The position numbers and the translations under genes were made by a program. Positions 14,875 through 22,965 of a stretch of 23,444 bases of DNA are shown piece by piece (position 1 is the stretch's first letter; each line of letters starts with the position of its first letter). Source of the stretch: an uncultured Collinsella sp. (GTDB lineage: Bacteria; Actinomycetota; Coriobacteriia; Coriobacteriales; Coriobacteriaceae); NCBI GenBank assembly GCA_900551365.1, contig URVZ01000021.1, positions 1 to 23,444 of the forward strand, read 5' to 3'. The notes beneath the pieces are model-generated. The model saw only the letters and a list, made by a program, of their open reading frames with translations. It did no database searches and had not been told where the DNA came from.

Positions 14875-16179
14875 ATGCAGACGATCTACCAGAAGATGGA
14901 AACCACCGAACTCGATGCCGCCATCGAGGCGCTCAAAGCCGAGGTCGCCGAGGTCAAGGCCAAGGGCCTGGCGCTCGACATGGCCCGCGGCAAGCCGTCG
15001 CCCTCCCAGGTGGGCATCTCTCGCCCCATGCTCGATATCCTCAATGCCGATGCCGATCTGCACGACGGCAACGTCGACTGCTCCAACTACGGTTGCTTTG
15101 AGGGCATTCCCTCGGCACGCAAGCTGGCGGGGGAGTTCCTGGGTTGCCCCGCCGAGCAGACGCTCGTACTGGGTTCGTCGAGCCTGCTGATCGAGCACGA
15201 TATCGCCGGCATGTTCTGGCGCTGCGGCTCGTGCGGTAGCGAGCCTTGGGAGGCTTATGAGGCCGCGCATGACGGCAAGAAGGTCAAGTTCCTGTGCCCT
15301 GTTCCCGGCTACGACCGCCACTTTGGCATCACTGCCGACTTGGGTATCGAGAATGTCCCCGTCGCGATGACCGACAACGGCCCCGACATGGACGAGATCG
15401 AGCGCTTGGTTGCCGCCGACGACTCCATCAAGGGCATCTGGTGCGTGCCCAAGTATTCCAACCCCACGGGCATCACCTTTAGCGAGGACACCGTGCGTCG
15501 CCTGGTCGAGATGCCCACGGCCGCGCCCGATTTCCGCATCTTCTGGGACAACGCCTACTGCGTGCACGACCTGTACGACGAGACCGACGAGCTCGCCAAC
15601 ATCTTTGACCTCGCTCGCGCGGCGGGCACCGAGGACCGCGTGGTGGCCTTTGCATCGACGTCCAAGATCACCTTCCCGGGCGCCGGCATCGGCTTTATCG
15701 GTGCGAGCCCCGCGGTTATCGCGGAGTTCTCCAAGCGCCTGAAGGCCGGCCTCATCAGCGCCGACAAGCTCAACCAGCTGCGCCACGTGCGCTTCCTTCC
15801 CACCATCGAGGCGGTCAAGGAGCACATGAAAAAGCATGCCGAGTTCCTGCGTCCGCGCTTTGAGGCCGTTGAGCGCAAGCTCACCGAGGGCCTGGGCGAT
15901 ACGGGCTGTGCCACCTGGACGCACCCCCGCGGCGGCTACTTTGTAAGCTTCGATGGTCCCGAGGGCTCGGCCCAGAAGGTCGCCGCGCTTTGCGCCGACC
16001 TGGGCGTCAAGCTCACGCCGGCCGGTGCCACCTGGCCCTATGGCAAGGATCCGCGCGATACCAACATCCGCATCGCGCCGAGCTATCCCACGGTCGAGGA
16101 CCTGGAGGCAGCACTCGACGTACTGGTGCTGGCCGTCAAGCTCGTCGCTGCCGAGCTTGCTCGTGCCGAGCGCGCCTAA
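14875..16179 (+). CDS. PLP-dependent aspartate aminotransferase (AspT-type)
   Basis: A 434-residue fold-type I aminotransferase. The residues that bind PLP are visible: YSNPTG (N196), FWDNAYCVHD (D225, Y228), STSKITFPGAG with the Schiff-base lysine at 264, and a late RIAPSYP supplying the carboxylate-binding arginine. The N-terminal LALDMARGKPSPSQ and the overall pattern fit the AspT group first described in Corynebacterium (Pfam Asp_aminotransf), which interconverts aspartate/2-oxoglutarate with oxaloacetate/glutamate, rather than the classical AspC. AAAGG lies about 8 nt before the ATG. It is divergent from the small unknown gene and is followed after 66 nt by the STAS gene, with no obvious terminator between. 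The substrate is inferred from the family. Confidence 0.88.
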   Translation: MQTIYQKMETTELDAAIEALKAEVAEVKAKGLALDMARGKPSPSQVGISRPMLDILNADADLHDGNVDCSNYGCFEGIPSARKLAGEFLGCPAEQTLVLGSSSLLIEHDIAGMFWRCGSCGSEPWEAYEAAHDGKKVKFLCPVPGYDRHFGITADLGIENVPVAMTDNGPDMDEIERLVAADDSIKGIWCVPKYSNPTGITFSEDTVRRLVEMPTAAPDFRIFWDNAYCVHDLYDETDELANIFDLARAAGTEDRVVAFASTSKITFPGAGIGFIGASPAVIAEFSKRLKAGLISADKLNQLRHVRFLPTIEAVKEHMKKHAEFLRPRFEAVERKLTEGLGDTGCATWTHPRGGYFVSFDGPEGSAQKVAALCADLGVKLTPAGATWPYGKDPRDTNIRIAPSYPTVEDLEAALDVLVLAVKLVAAELARAERA

Positions 16180-16245
16180 CGCCTAGGGCCCCGCAAGTCC
16201 GCGCCCAGTACTATCCGCACTTTCGATACGTAAAGGAGCGTATAC

Positions 16246-16560
16246 ATGGATTTGGGTATTTCCACCAACCCCACACCGGAGATCTACACCATTAAGGTGA
16301 CCGGCGAGATCGATATCTCTAACGCCGATAGCCTGCGCAATGCCATTGACCTGGCGCTCGAGCAGCCCACTGAGGCCGTTGAGCTCGATTTTGCCCAGGT
16401 GAGCTACATCGATTCGACGGGCATTGGCGTGCTCGTGGGCGCCGCGCACCACGCGGTCGACCACGGTAAGCGCTTTAGCTGCACTAATGTGCAGCCCCAG
16501 GTGATGCGCGTGGTTCAGCTGCTGGGCGTCGACCAGGAGATTTCGATCACGGCGGCATAA
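16246..16560 (+). CDS. STAS-domain protein, anti-sigma factor antagonist type
   Basis: The 104-residue protein is a single STAS domain of the SpoIIAA/RsbV type. In the partner-switching scheme, the unphosphorylated antagonist binds an anti-sigma kinase and frees a sigma factor. VTGEIDISNADSLRNAI and YIDSTGIGVLVGA are typical; the expected phosphorylated serine is S57 in DSTG. AAAGGAG sits 7 nt before the ATG. No kinase (SpoIIAB/RsbW) or sigma gene is nearby, so its partners must be encoded elsewhere; a solitary antagonist is common in such genomes. It may be expressed with the upstream aminotransferase or alone; no clear promoter is seen in the 66-nt gap. Confidence 0.9.
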   Translation: MDLGISTNPTPEIYTIKVTGEIDISNADSLRNAIDLALEQPTEAVELDFAQVSYIDSTGIGVLVGAAHHAVDHGKRFSCTNVQPQVMRVVQLLGVDQEISITAA

Positions 16561-16610
16561 TCTTTGCCCCCAAAAAGGGCGTGCCGTTTGGCATATGTTT
16601 GTGATGCGCT

Positions 16611-16639
16611 CGGACGTTTTGGCGTCCGGGCGCTATACT
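16611..16639 (+). promoter_or_regulatory. tat promoter with dyad over the -35 region
   Basis: TATACT (16634-16639) is a good -10. Immediately upstream, CGGACG (16611-16616) and CGTCCG (16623-16628) form a perfect 6-bp dyad around TTTTGG, occupying exactly where a -35 element would be. This may be an operator. TATACT with the same loose upstream pattern also precedes the aminotransferase gene. Confidence 0.45.
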
Positions 16640-16714
16640 TGACCGAATGAATAGACGAGTTCCGGCCGAATGGCGCGGTGCGGGCTCGACTCACATCGAG
16701 CCTTGGAGGTATGT

Positions 16715-17302
16715 GTGTTTGGTATTGGAGAGGGTGAGCTCGCGATCATCGTGGTCTTCGGCTTTTTGCTGTTTGGCCCGGATAAGCTCCCACAGATGGG
16801 CCGCACGATCGGCCGTGCCATTCGTCAGTTCCGCGAGACGCAGGAAAAGATGACGGCCGTTGTTCAGTCCGAGATTATCGATCCGGTAAGTGAGGCCGCT
16901 TCGGCACCGGTCAAGCCCAAGAAGACTGCCGTCGATGACGATTCCGATGCAGACGAGGATGCCGTCGAGACGGCTGCGCCCGCAAAGAAGGAGACCTTTG
17001 CCGAGCGCCGTGCCCGCCTTGCCGCCGAGAAGGCCGCGAGCGAGGCTGCCGCCGAGGGCGAGGGTGCTGCTGAGGAGTCCGAGGCCGAGGGCGCCGAGCC
17101 TGCCGCTGCCGCCGAGCCTGTCGTCGAGCCCGAGCTTGCTGCAGAGCCAGAGTCCGAGCCCGAGCCGGCAGAGCCCACGACGGCTGACCTCTACGCCCGT
17201 CGTCCCCGCAAGCGCAAGGCCGTCGTCGACCAGCTCGCTCGCGAGCTCGAGGCCGAGGACGAGGCTGCCACCGCCGACGCCTCGAAGGGAGGCGATGAGT
17301 AA
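16715..17302 (+). CDS. tatA: Twin-arginine translocase TatA/TatB-type subunit, long acidic tail
   Basis: This subunit forms, with TatC, the export path for folded proteins. The start is GTG at 16715, set by GGAGG 5 nt upstream; it gives the classical MFGIGEGELAIIVV N-terminus, whereas the ATG at 16711 is out of frame and soon stops. One membrane helix (about 7-20) is followed by the FGP hinge (20-22) and an amphipathic helix (24-46). The remaining 150 residues are Ala/Glu/Pro-rich and acidic, making 195 residues against 50-90 for ordinary TatA. The polar residue E8 and the long tail resemble TatB, but no separate TatA is adjacent, so it may do both jobs as in minimal TatAC systems. Its stop overlaps the tatC start by one base. 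Confidence 0.88.
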   Translation: MFGIGEGELAIIVVFGFLLFGPDKLPQMGRTIGRAIRQFRETQEKMTAVVQSEIIDPVSEAASAPVKPKKTAVDDDSDADEDAVETAAPAKKETFAERRARLAAEKAASEAAAEGEGAAEESEAEGAEPAAAAEPVVEPELAAEPESEPEPAEPTTADLYARRPRKRKAVVDQLARELEAEDEAATADASKGGDE

Positions 17303-18093
17303 TGCCTATCGGACCTGCGCGCATGCCGCTCTTCGATCACCTGGGAGAGCTCCGTCGCCGCCTGACTATCGTGGTCGTGTCGGTGTTTGCCGCCGCCATC
17401 GTGCTGTATTTCGCCACGCCCGTGGTGCTCGACATCCTGGAAGACCCCATCCGCTCCTTTGTGCCGGACGGTAAGTTCTACATCACCACCACGCTCGGCG
17501 GCTTTGGCCTGCGCTTCTCGCTGGCCATCAAGATGGCCGTGGTCATGTGCACGCCCATGATCATCTGGCAGATTCTGGCATTTTTCCTGCCGGCACTGCG
17601 TCCCAACGAGCGCAAGTGGGTTGTGCCTACGGTGCTCGCCTCGACGGTGCTGTTCTTCCTGGGCGCAATCTTTTGCTACTTCATCATTATCCCGGCAGGC
17701 TTTGAGTGGCTCATCGGCGAGACCTCTGCCGTCGCAACCGCGCTGCCCGACCTGGAGAACTACGTCAACATGGAGCTGCTCTTTATGATCGGCTTTGGTG
17801 TGGCGTTTGAGCTGCCGCTCATCATCTTCTACCTGTCCGTCTTCCACATCGTGTCCTACGCGGCCTTCCGCGGCGCCTGGCGCTACGTGTACGTGGGCCT
17901 GCTTGTGGGCTCGGCTGTGATTACGCCCGACGGCTCGCCCGTTACGCTGGGCCTCATGTATGGTGCCCTGCTCTCGCTCTACGAGATTTCGCTCGCCATT
18001 GCCCGCGTGGTCATTACCGCGCGCGAGGGCAAGGAGGGCTTGTTTGTGAGCCGTCTGGACCTGTTCTCGGACGATGAGGACGACGAGGAGTAA
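17302..18093 (+). CDS. tatC: Twin-arginine translocase subunit TatC
   Basis: TatC is the six-helix membrane receptor that recognises twin-arginine signal peptides. The 263 residues open with MPLFDHLGELRRRL, the conserved cytoplasmic motif (HLxELRxR), followed by six hydrophobic segments and a short acidic C-terminus (SDDEDDEE). ALRPNERKW in the first cytoplasmic loop and ITPDG near helix 5 are family landmarks. The start codon overlaps the tatA stop (TAATG) with GGGAGG 9 nt before it, so the two genes are translationally coupled. An inner ATG at 17323 is possible but unnecessary. hypA follows after 6 nt, which places nickel enzyme maturation in the same transcript. Confidence 0.95.
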   Translation: MPIGPARMPLFDHLGELRRRLTIVVVSVFAAAIVLYFATPVVLDILEDPIRSFVPDGKFYITTTLGGFGLRFSLAIKMAVVMCTPMIIWQILAFFLPALRPNERKWVVPTVLASTVLFFLGAIFCYFIIIPAGFEWLIGETSAVATALPDLENYVNMELLFMIGFGVAFELPLIIFYLSVFHIVSYAAFRGAWRYVYVGLLVGSAVITPDGSPVTLGLMYGALLSLYEISLAIARVVITAREGKEGLFVSRLDLFSDDEDDEE

Positions 18094-18099
18094 ATCGGT

Positions 18100-18456
18100 A
18101 TGCACGAGGTTGGCATTGTCAACGGCATACTCGATACAGTGATTCGCGCGGCGCGTGGGGCGGGGGCCTCGCGCGCCGTTTTGGTAACGCTGCGTATCGG
18201 GGATATGACCGAAGTTGTGCGCGAGGCGCTCGACTTTGCGTGGGAGACATTTCGCGATGAGGACCCGCTCACGCGAGGCTGCGAGCTTGCCGTGGAGGAA
18301 GTCCATCCACAAAGCGAGTGTCTGGACTGCGGGGAGGTCTTTGAGCACGATCGCTTCCATTGCCGCTGTCCCCAATGTGGCGGCGCCAACGTGCGTCTGC
18401 TGCACGGCCGCGAGCTCGACATCGCAAGTATCGAAATCGAAACCCCCGACGATTAG
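18100..18456 (+). CDS. hypA: Hydrogenase nickel-incorporation protein HypA
   Basis: HypA is a small nickel chaperone that, with HypB, delivers Ni to NiFe hydrogenase. The 118-residue product begins MHEVGI, whose N-terminus and His2 form the nickel site. It has the structural zinc site C74-x2-C77 and C90-x2-C93. A Shine-Dalgarno-like GAGGAG lies in the end of tatC, 6 nt from the hypA start region, so it is probably translated from the tat transcript. The hypA-hypB gap is 55 nt. No hydrogenase structural gene or hypC-F is in the window. The link to Tat makes sense because many NiFe hydrogenases leave the cell through Tat as folded complexes. Confidence 0.93.
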   Translation: MHEVGIVNGILDTVIRAARGAGASRAVLVTLRIGDMTEVVREALDFAWETFRDEDPLTRGCELAVEEVHPQSECLDCGEVFEHDRFHCRCPQCGGANVRLLHGRELDIASIEIETPDD

Positions 18457-18511
18457 CCCGCTAGCCATCTGGTGATGGGGTATAAAGGGGCCAAAGTAAG
18501 GAGTGCCGAGT

Positions 18512-19195
18512 ATGGCTGAGAAAACGATTGATATCGCGTCGCCGATTCTGTCGCGCAACGAGCGCCTGGCAGATCAGCTGCGACAGCGATTTAAAGAGAC
18601 AAACACCTATGTGATCAATGTGCTGTCGAGCCCCGGTTCGGGCAAGACCACCACGATCCTGGGCACCAACGAGCGCCTGCGCGACAAGGCTGGCCTGCGC
18701 TGTGCCGTCATCGAGGGCGATATTGCCTCGGATGTCGACGCCATCACCATGAAGGAAGCCGGCATGCCCGCCATCCAGATCAACACGGGTGGCCTGTGCC
18801 ACCTCGAGGGCAACATGATCATGGAGGCCGTTGACGCGTTCGACCAGGCGGTGGGTCTTCAAAATATCGACGTCATCTTTATCGAAAACGTGGGCAACCT
18901 GGTCTGCCCGGTCGACTTTGACCTGGGCGAGAACCTGTCCATCATGATTCTCTCGGTGCCCGAGGGCGACGACAAGCCCATCAAGTACCCGGGCATCTTC
19001 CAGCACGCCGGCGCGCAGCTGCTCAATAAGGTCGACGTGGCCCCGGCTTTCGATTTTGACATGGATAGGTATACTAGGACACTCGATGACCTCAATCCGC
19101 AGGCGCCGCGGTTTGCCGTGAGCGCGCGCAAGGGCGAGGGCATGGATGCCTGGTGCGATTGGCTCATCGGGCAGATCGAGCAAGCAAGGGCGTAA
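18512..19195 (+). CDS. hypB: Hydrogenase nickel-incorporation GTPase HypB
   Basis: HypB is the GTPase that drives nickel transfer to the hydrogenase large subunit. The 227 residues contain the P-loop SSPGSGKTTT (39-48), EGDIASDVDA, the metal-binding INTGGLCHLEGNM (C96, H97), ENVGNLVCP (C132) and NKVD (172-175) for guanine recognition. The N-terminal CxxCGC nickel site and the histidine-rich stretch of some HypB proteins are missing, so it is the short form that relies on HypA for nickel. The start at 18512 is chosen because TAAGGAG ends 8 nt before the ATG; a GTG at 18503 lies within that site. A TATAAA at 18481-18486 might give an extra promoter, but it is very near the ribosome binding site. 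Confidence 0.94.
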   Translation: MAEKTIDIASPILSRNERLADQLRQRFKETNTYVINVLSSPGSGKTTTILGTNERLRDKAGLRCAVIEGDIASDVDAITMKEAGMPAIQINTGGLCHLEGNMIMEAVDAFDQAVGLQNIDVIFIENVGNLVCPVDFDLGENLSIMILSVPEGDDKPIKYPGIFQHAGAQLLNKVDVAPAFDFDMDRYTRTLDDLNPQAPRFAVSARKGEGMDAWCDWLIGQIEQARA

Positions 19196-19249
19196 ATCGG
19201 CCGCCATACGGGCGGGCGTAGCCGCAGAGACACGAGATAGGAGCCTCTT

Positions 19250-21841
19250 TTGAAGCTCATCATCGCCGAGAAAAACGACGCCGCGCGTCAGATCGCCGAG
19301 CGTCTGTCCACGGGCAAACCCAAAAAGGACAAGGTGTACAACACCGCCATCTACCGTTTTGAGTGGAAGGGCGAGGAGTGTGTGACGATCGGTCTCGCCG
19401 GTCACATCCTTGCGCCCGATTTTTGCGACAGCGTGCTGTTCGATAAAAAGCTGGGTTGGTATTCGGTGACCGAGGACGGCGAGATGCTGCCGGCCGACAT
19501 GCCCGATGGCCTGGCTCGTCCGCCCTACGACACCAAGCGTAAGCCGTTTCTTGCCGACGGTATCTCCATCAAGGGCTGGAAGCTCGAGAGCCTGCCCTAC
19601 CTCACCTGGGCGCCCGTCATTAAGCTACCGGCCGAGAAGGAGCTCATTCGCTCGCTCAAGAACCTGGCTAAGAAGTCCGACAGTGTCATCATCGCCACGG
19701 ACTTCGATCGCGAGGGCGAGCTGATCGGTTCGGACGCCCTCAACAAGGTGCGCGAGGTTGCGCCCGACCTGCCGGTCGCCCGCGCCCAGTATTCTTCGTT
19801 TACCAAGGCCGAGATCACGCAGGCCTTCGATAATCTCGTCTCGCTCGACCAGAATCTGGCCGACGCCGGCGAGAGCCGCCAGCACATCGACCTCATTTGG
19901 GGTGCGGTGCTCACGCGCTACCTGACGCTCGCCAAGTTTGGCGGCTTTGGTAACGTGCGCTCTGCCGGCCGTGTGCAGACGCCGACGCTTGCCCTGGTGG
20001 TCGAGCGCGAGCGCGAGCGCATGGCGTTTGTGCCCGAGGACTATTGGCAGATTCGCGGCATGGGCGCCGCGCAAGGCGCTGCCGAGGACGATCGCTTTAA
20101 GATCGCGCACAAGACAGCGCGCTTTACCGACAAGGATGCTGCCGAGACGGCGTATAGTCACGTCGACGGCGCCGAGACGGCAACCGTCGCCGCGGTGACC
20201 AAGCGCTCCCGCAAGCAGCAGCCGCCCACGCCGTTTGCGACGACCTCGCTACAGGCCGCCGCCGCGGCCGAGGGCATCTCGCCTGCGCGTACCATGCGCA
20301 TCGCCGAGTCCCTCTACATGGCGGGCCTCATCAGCTACCCGCGTGTCGACAACACCGTGTACCCCGCGACGCTCGATCTGGGCGCCGTGGTGAGTGACCT
20401 GGCAAAGATCAACCCGGCGCTGGCGCCCGTGTGCAAAAAGGTACTCGCTGGCCCCATGAAGCCCACGCGCGGTAAAGTCGAGACCACCGACCACCCGCCT
20501 ATCTACCCCACGGGCGAGGGCGATCCGTCCACGCTCGACGGCGGCCAGCGCAAGCTCTACGACCTGATAGCCCGTCGCTTCCTGGCGACGCTTATGGGTC
20601 CCGCGACCATCGAGAACACCAAGCTCGAGCTCGACGTGAACGGTGAGCCGTTCGTGGCTTCGGGCGATGTGCTCGTGACTCCGGGCTTCCGCGAGGCGTA
20701 TCCGTATGGACTTAAGCGCGATGAGCAGATGCCGCCGCTGGAGCAGGGCGATACGGTCGATGTGTTCGACATTAAACTCGAGGCCAAGCAGACCGAGCCG
20801 CCCGCGCGCTACAGCCAGGGCAAGCTCGTGCAGGAGATGGAAAAGCGCGGCCTGGGTACCAAGTCCACGCGTGCGAGCATCATCGAGCGCCTGTATGCCG
20901 TGCGCTATCTCAAAAATGATCCCGTTGAGCCGAGCCAGCTGGGCATCGCCATCATCGACGCGCTGACGCAATTTGCCCCGCGCATCACGAGCCCCGATAT
21001 GACCAGCGAGCTTGATGGCGATATGACCCGCGTCGAGCGCGGCGAGGACACCGAAGAGCATGTCGTGACGCACTCGCGCGCGCTGCTGGCTGGCGTGCTC
21101 GACGAGCTGCTCAAGCACACGCAGGAGCTGGGCGACGCCATCAGCGACGCCGTTACGGCCGATGCGCGCGTGGGCGCCTGCCCCAAGTGCGGCAAGGACC
21201 TGGTTATGAAGACGAGCGCCAAGACCCGTGGCAGCTTCATTGGCTGCATGGGCTGGCCCGACTGCGACGTGACCTATCCGGTGCCGAGCGGCGTCAAGGT
21301 AAGCCCGCTCGAGGGCGAGGCAGCCGTGTGCCCCGAGTGCGGCGCGCCGCGCATTAAGTGTCAGCCGTTCCGCCAGAAGGCTTTCGAGATCTGCGTGAAC
21401 CCGACGTGCCCCACCAACTACGAGCCCGACCTTAAGGTGGGCGAGTGCAAGGTGTGTGCCGAGGCCGGACGCCATGGCGACCTGATCGCACACAAGAGCG
21501 AGAAGAGCGGCAAGCGCTTTATCCGCTGCACCAACTATGACGATTGCGGCGTGAGCTATCCGCTGCCGGCGCGTGGCAAGCTCGAGGCGACGGGCGAGAC
21601 CTGCCCCGAGTGCGGTGCCCCCATCGTGGTGGTCAACACGGCGCGCGGTCCGTGGCGCATCTGCGTCAACATGGACTGCCCGACCAAGGAGAAGAAGCCG
21701 GCTCGCGGCCGCAAAACTGCGACCAAGGCGAGTACGGCAAAGAAGACGACGGCGGCAAAGAAGACTGCTGCCAAGAAGACGACCGCCAAAAAGACGACGG
21801 CCAAGAAGTCGACTACCAAAAAGACCGCTGCCGACAAGTAG
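19250..21841 (+). CDS. topA: Type IA DNA topoisomerase, archaeal TopA-like, with zinc ribbons and lysine-rich tail
   Basis: This enzyme relaxes negative supercoils through a transient tyrosine link to one DNA strand. It starts at TTG, with AGGAG 6 nt upstream, giving MKLIIAEKND directly at the Toprim domain. Toprim acidic residues lie in TDFDREGELIG (D151, D153, E156). The active-site region reads LISYPRVDNTVYP (Y363, R365), like archaeal topoisomerase I rather than the ITYMRTDS of E. coli TopA; GTKSTRA at 537-543 agrees. Four C4 zinc ribbons follow: C644/647/666/672, C694/697/715/720, C733/736/760/766 and C785/788/805/810. The last 50 residues are an AKK/TAKK repeat resembling histone H1 tails, likely to bind DNA. 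At 863 residues it is full length. It is a separate unit 54 nt after hypB, with its own terminator. Confidence 0.93.
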   Translation: MKLIIAEKNDAARQIAERLSTGKPKKDKVYNTAIYRFEWKGEECVTIGLAGHILAPDFCDSVLFDKKLGWYSVTEDGEMLPADMPDGLARPPYDTKRKPFLADGISIKGWKLESLPYLTWAPVIKLPAEKELIRSLKNLAKKSDSVIIATDFDREGELIGSDALNKVREVAPDLPVARAQYSSFTKAEITQAFDNLVSLDQNLADAGESRQHIDLIWGAVLTRYLTLAKFGGFGNVRSAGRVQTPTLALVVERERERMAFVPEDYWQIRGMGAAQGAAEDDRFKIAHKTARFTDKDAAETAYSHVDGAETATVAAVTKRSRKQQPPTPFATTSLQAAAAAEGISPARTMRIAESLYMAGLISYPRVDNTVYPATLDLGAVVSDLAKINPALAPVCKKVLAGPMKPTRGKVETTDHPPIYPTGEGDPSTLDGGQRKLYDLIARRFLATLMGPATIENTKLELDVNGEPFVASGDVLVTPGFREAYPYGLKRDEQMPPLEQGDTVDVFDIKLEAKQTEPPARYSQGKLVQEMEKRGLGTKSTRASIIERLYAVRYLKNDPVEPSQLGIAIIDALTQFAPRITSPDMTSELDGDMTRVERGEDTEEHVVTHSRALLAGVLDELLKHTQELGDAISDAVTADARVGACPKCGKDLVMKTSAKTRGSFIGCMGWPDCDVTYPVPSGVKVSPLEGEAAVCPECGAPRIKCQPFRQKAFEICVNPTCPTNYEPDLKVGECKVCAEAGRHGDLIAHKSEKSGKRFIRCTNYDDCGVSYPLPARGKLEATGETCPECGAPIVVVNTARGPWRICVNMDCPTKEKKPARGRKTATKASTAKKTTAAKKTAAKKTTAKKTTAKKSTTKKTAADK

Positions 21842-21868
21842 CCGCACGGTCGAAACATCACCTAAAAC

Positions 21869-21907
21869 AAAAACGAGCGAGGACCCCGCGATCCTCGCTC
21901 GTTTTTT
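21869..21907 (+). terminator. Intrinsic terminator of topA
   Basis: A 15-bp perfect stem (21869-21883 with 21892-21906) with an 8-nt loop ends in six T residues (21902-21907), beginning 28 nt after the topA stop. Confidence 0.9.
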
Positions 21908-21910
21908 AGG

Positions 21911-21966
21911 CAGTCATTGGGGACGTTCTTTAATGACTAGTCGTTTAAGACCGTCGCATGTGACTA
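21911..21966. repeat. GGGGACGTTC repeat, copies B and B'
   Basis: Copy B (21911-21939) matches copy A at 14438-14466 with two differences. Copy B' (21939-21966) is a degenerate inverted copy sharing 22 of 28 positions with 23068-23095. The two units are tail to tail and share the bases AG. B' extends into the stop codon of the zinc-ribbon gene on the minus strand (21964-21966). The pair follows directly after the topA terminator. Confidence 0.75.
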
Positions 21967-22965
21967 GTTCACTTCGACGGGTTTGGCGCCGGGATAGCGC
22001 TCCTCAAAGTCTAGGCGGTACTTATTGTCATTGGTGCCCGCCACGTTGTCGCGCGACAGCGGCGCCACGATCTCATTCTTGTGGTCCGCAGGCTTGGCGT
22101 ATTTCAGGCTGATCTCCCAGGCATCACAGATTGCGTCAATGCGGTGATCCAGGTCGTCGTACAGGGCGATGATGTCCTTCCAGGAGCTGTAGTTCTTGGA
22201 GCTCGTGGGGACGTCCAGGTCCTCGACGATGTCGTAATACTGCTCGATGGTGTCCTCCGTGCGCTCGGCGACGTCGGCGAGATTTTGACGGGTGGTGCGA
22301 TCTTCTTCCAGATAGCTGCCGTTGAAGTTCTGCGCGCAGCCACGGACGTAGTTGTCGAGGTCTTCGAGCAGGTCGTAGTATTCGCTCAGTCGGCGGTAGA
22401 GGTTCTGCTCGGAGAGCGTTGCTTCGCCGCCATCCTCGTCGTCATCGTCATCATCGTCGTACAGGCTGTTGGGATCGCCGAGAGGCTTTAGGTCATCGTC
22501 GTCGACGTCATGGTGCAGCTTAGCTACCTCGGCAGTCGTCTGCGTGGCGGCGTTGTCGAAAGGCTTGATCACAAAGAAAACGACCAGGGCGATGATGATC
22601 GCCACCAGCACAACGATAACGGCGATAAGCGGCCCGGTGCCGCTCTTTTTGGGAGCGGGGGTCTGTGGCGAAGCAGGCGCGTATGCGGGAGCCGGCTGCT
22701 GTTGGGGCGAGCCACTCGCGACGGGTATGCGCTGCGTGGTCTCGACGGCCGCGGGGCCTGCGGCGGGGTCGGGGCGATAGGCGAGGGGGTCGTCCGCCTT
22801 GGCTTGCGGCGTATCGAGGGAACCGGTCTGCTCAAAAGCGGGCTGGCTATCGCTTGCGGTTGTTTGCTCAACGGGTGCACCGCACGAGGTGCAGAACTTG
22901 GCATCATCTGCAAGAAGCTTGCCGCACGAGGCACAATACCGAGATATTGCCACTCCTTTCGCCAC
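21964..22965 (-). CDS. Membrane-anchored zinc-ribbon protein of unknown function
   Basis: The 333-residue product (longest reading) has an N-terminal double-CxxC zinc ribbon (C11, C14, C25, C28). A Pro/Ala/Gln-rich linker (about 31-107), one membrane helix (about 112-134), an aspartate run (170-178) and a helical C-terminal domain of about 150 residues rich in Asp, Tyr and Leu follow. A cytoplasmic ribbon with an outer domain is the likely topology. No reaction can be assigned. The start is unclear. GTG at 22965 has no ribosome binding site, while AAAGGAG is placed 5 nt before an ATA at 22947, which would give the typical N-terminus MSRYCASCGK. The stop codon lies in a dispersed repeat. It is convergent with topA and divergent from tmk. 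Confidence 0.82.
   Translation of the reverse strand: MAKGVAISRYCASCGKLLADDAKFCTSCGAPVEQTTASDSQPAFEQTGSLDTPQAKADDPLAYRPDPAAGPAAVETTQRIPVASGSPQQQPAPAYAPASPQTPAPKKSGTGPLIAVIVVLVAIIIALVVFFVIKPFDNAATQTTAEVAKLHHDVDDDDLKPLGDPNSLYDDDDDDDEDGGEATLSEQNLYRRLSEYYDLLEDLDNYVRGCAQNFNGSYLEEDRTTRQNLADVAERTEDTIEQYYDIVEDLDVPTSSKNYSSWKDIIALYDDLDHRIDAICDAWEISLKYAKPADHKNEIVAPLSRDNVAGTNDNKYRLDFEERYPGAKPVEVN

Noticed and set aside
17191..18558. A 455-codon minus-strand open frame opposite tatC and hypA
   Set aside because: It is antisense to three well-recognised genes and shows no domain.
21715..21838. A possible frameshift or repeat expansion at the lysine-rich end of topA
   Set aside because: The frame stays open to a normal stop followed by a strong terminator. 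Lysine-rich tails are known in actinobacterial topoisomerases.
20249..21847. A 532-codon minus-strand open frame opposite topA
   Set aside because: The Leu/Arg/Ala-rich product is the mirror of the lysine-rich tail and zinc ribbons of topA. It has no start signal.
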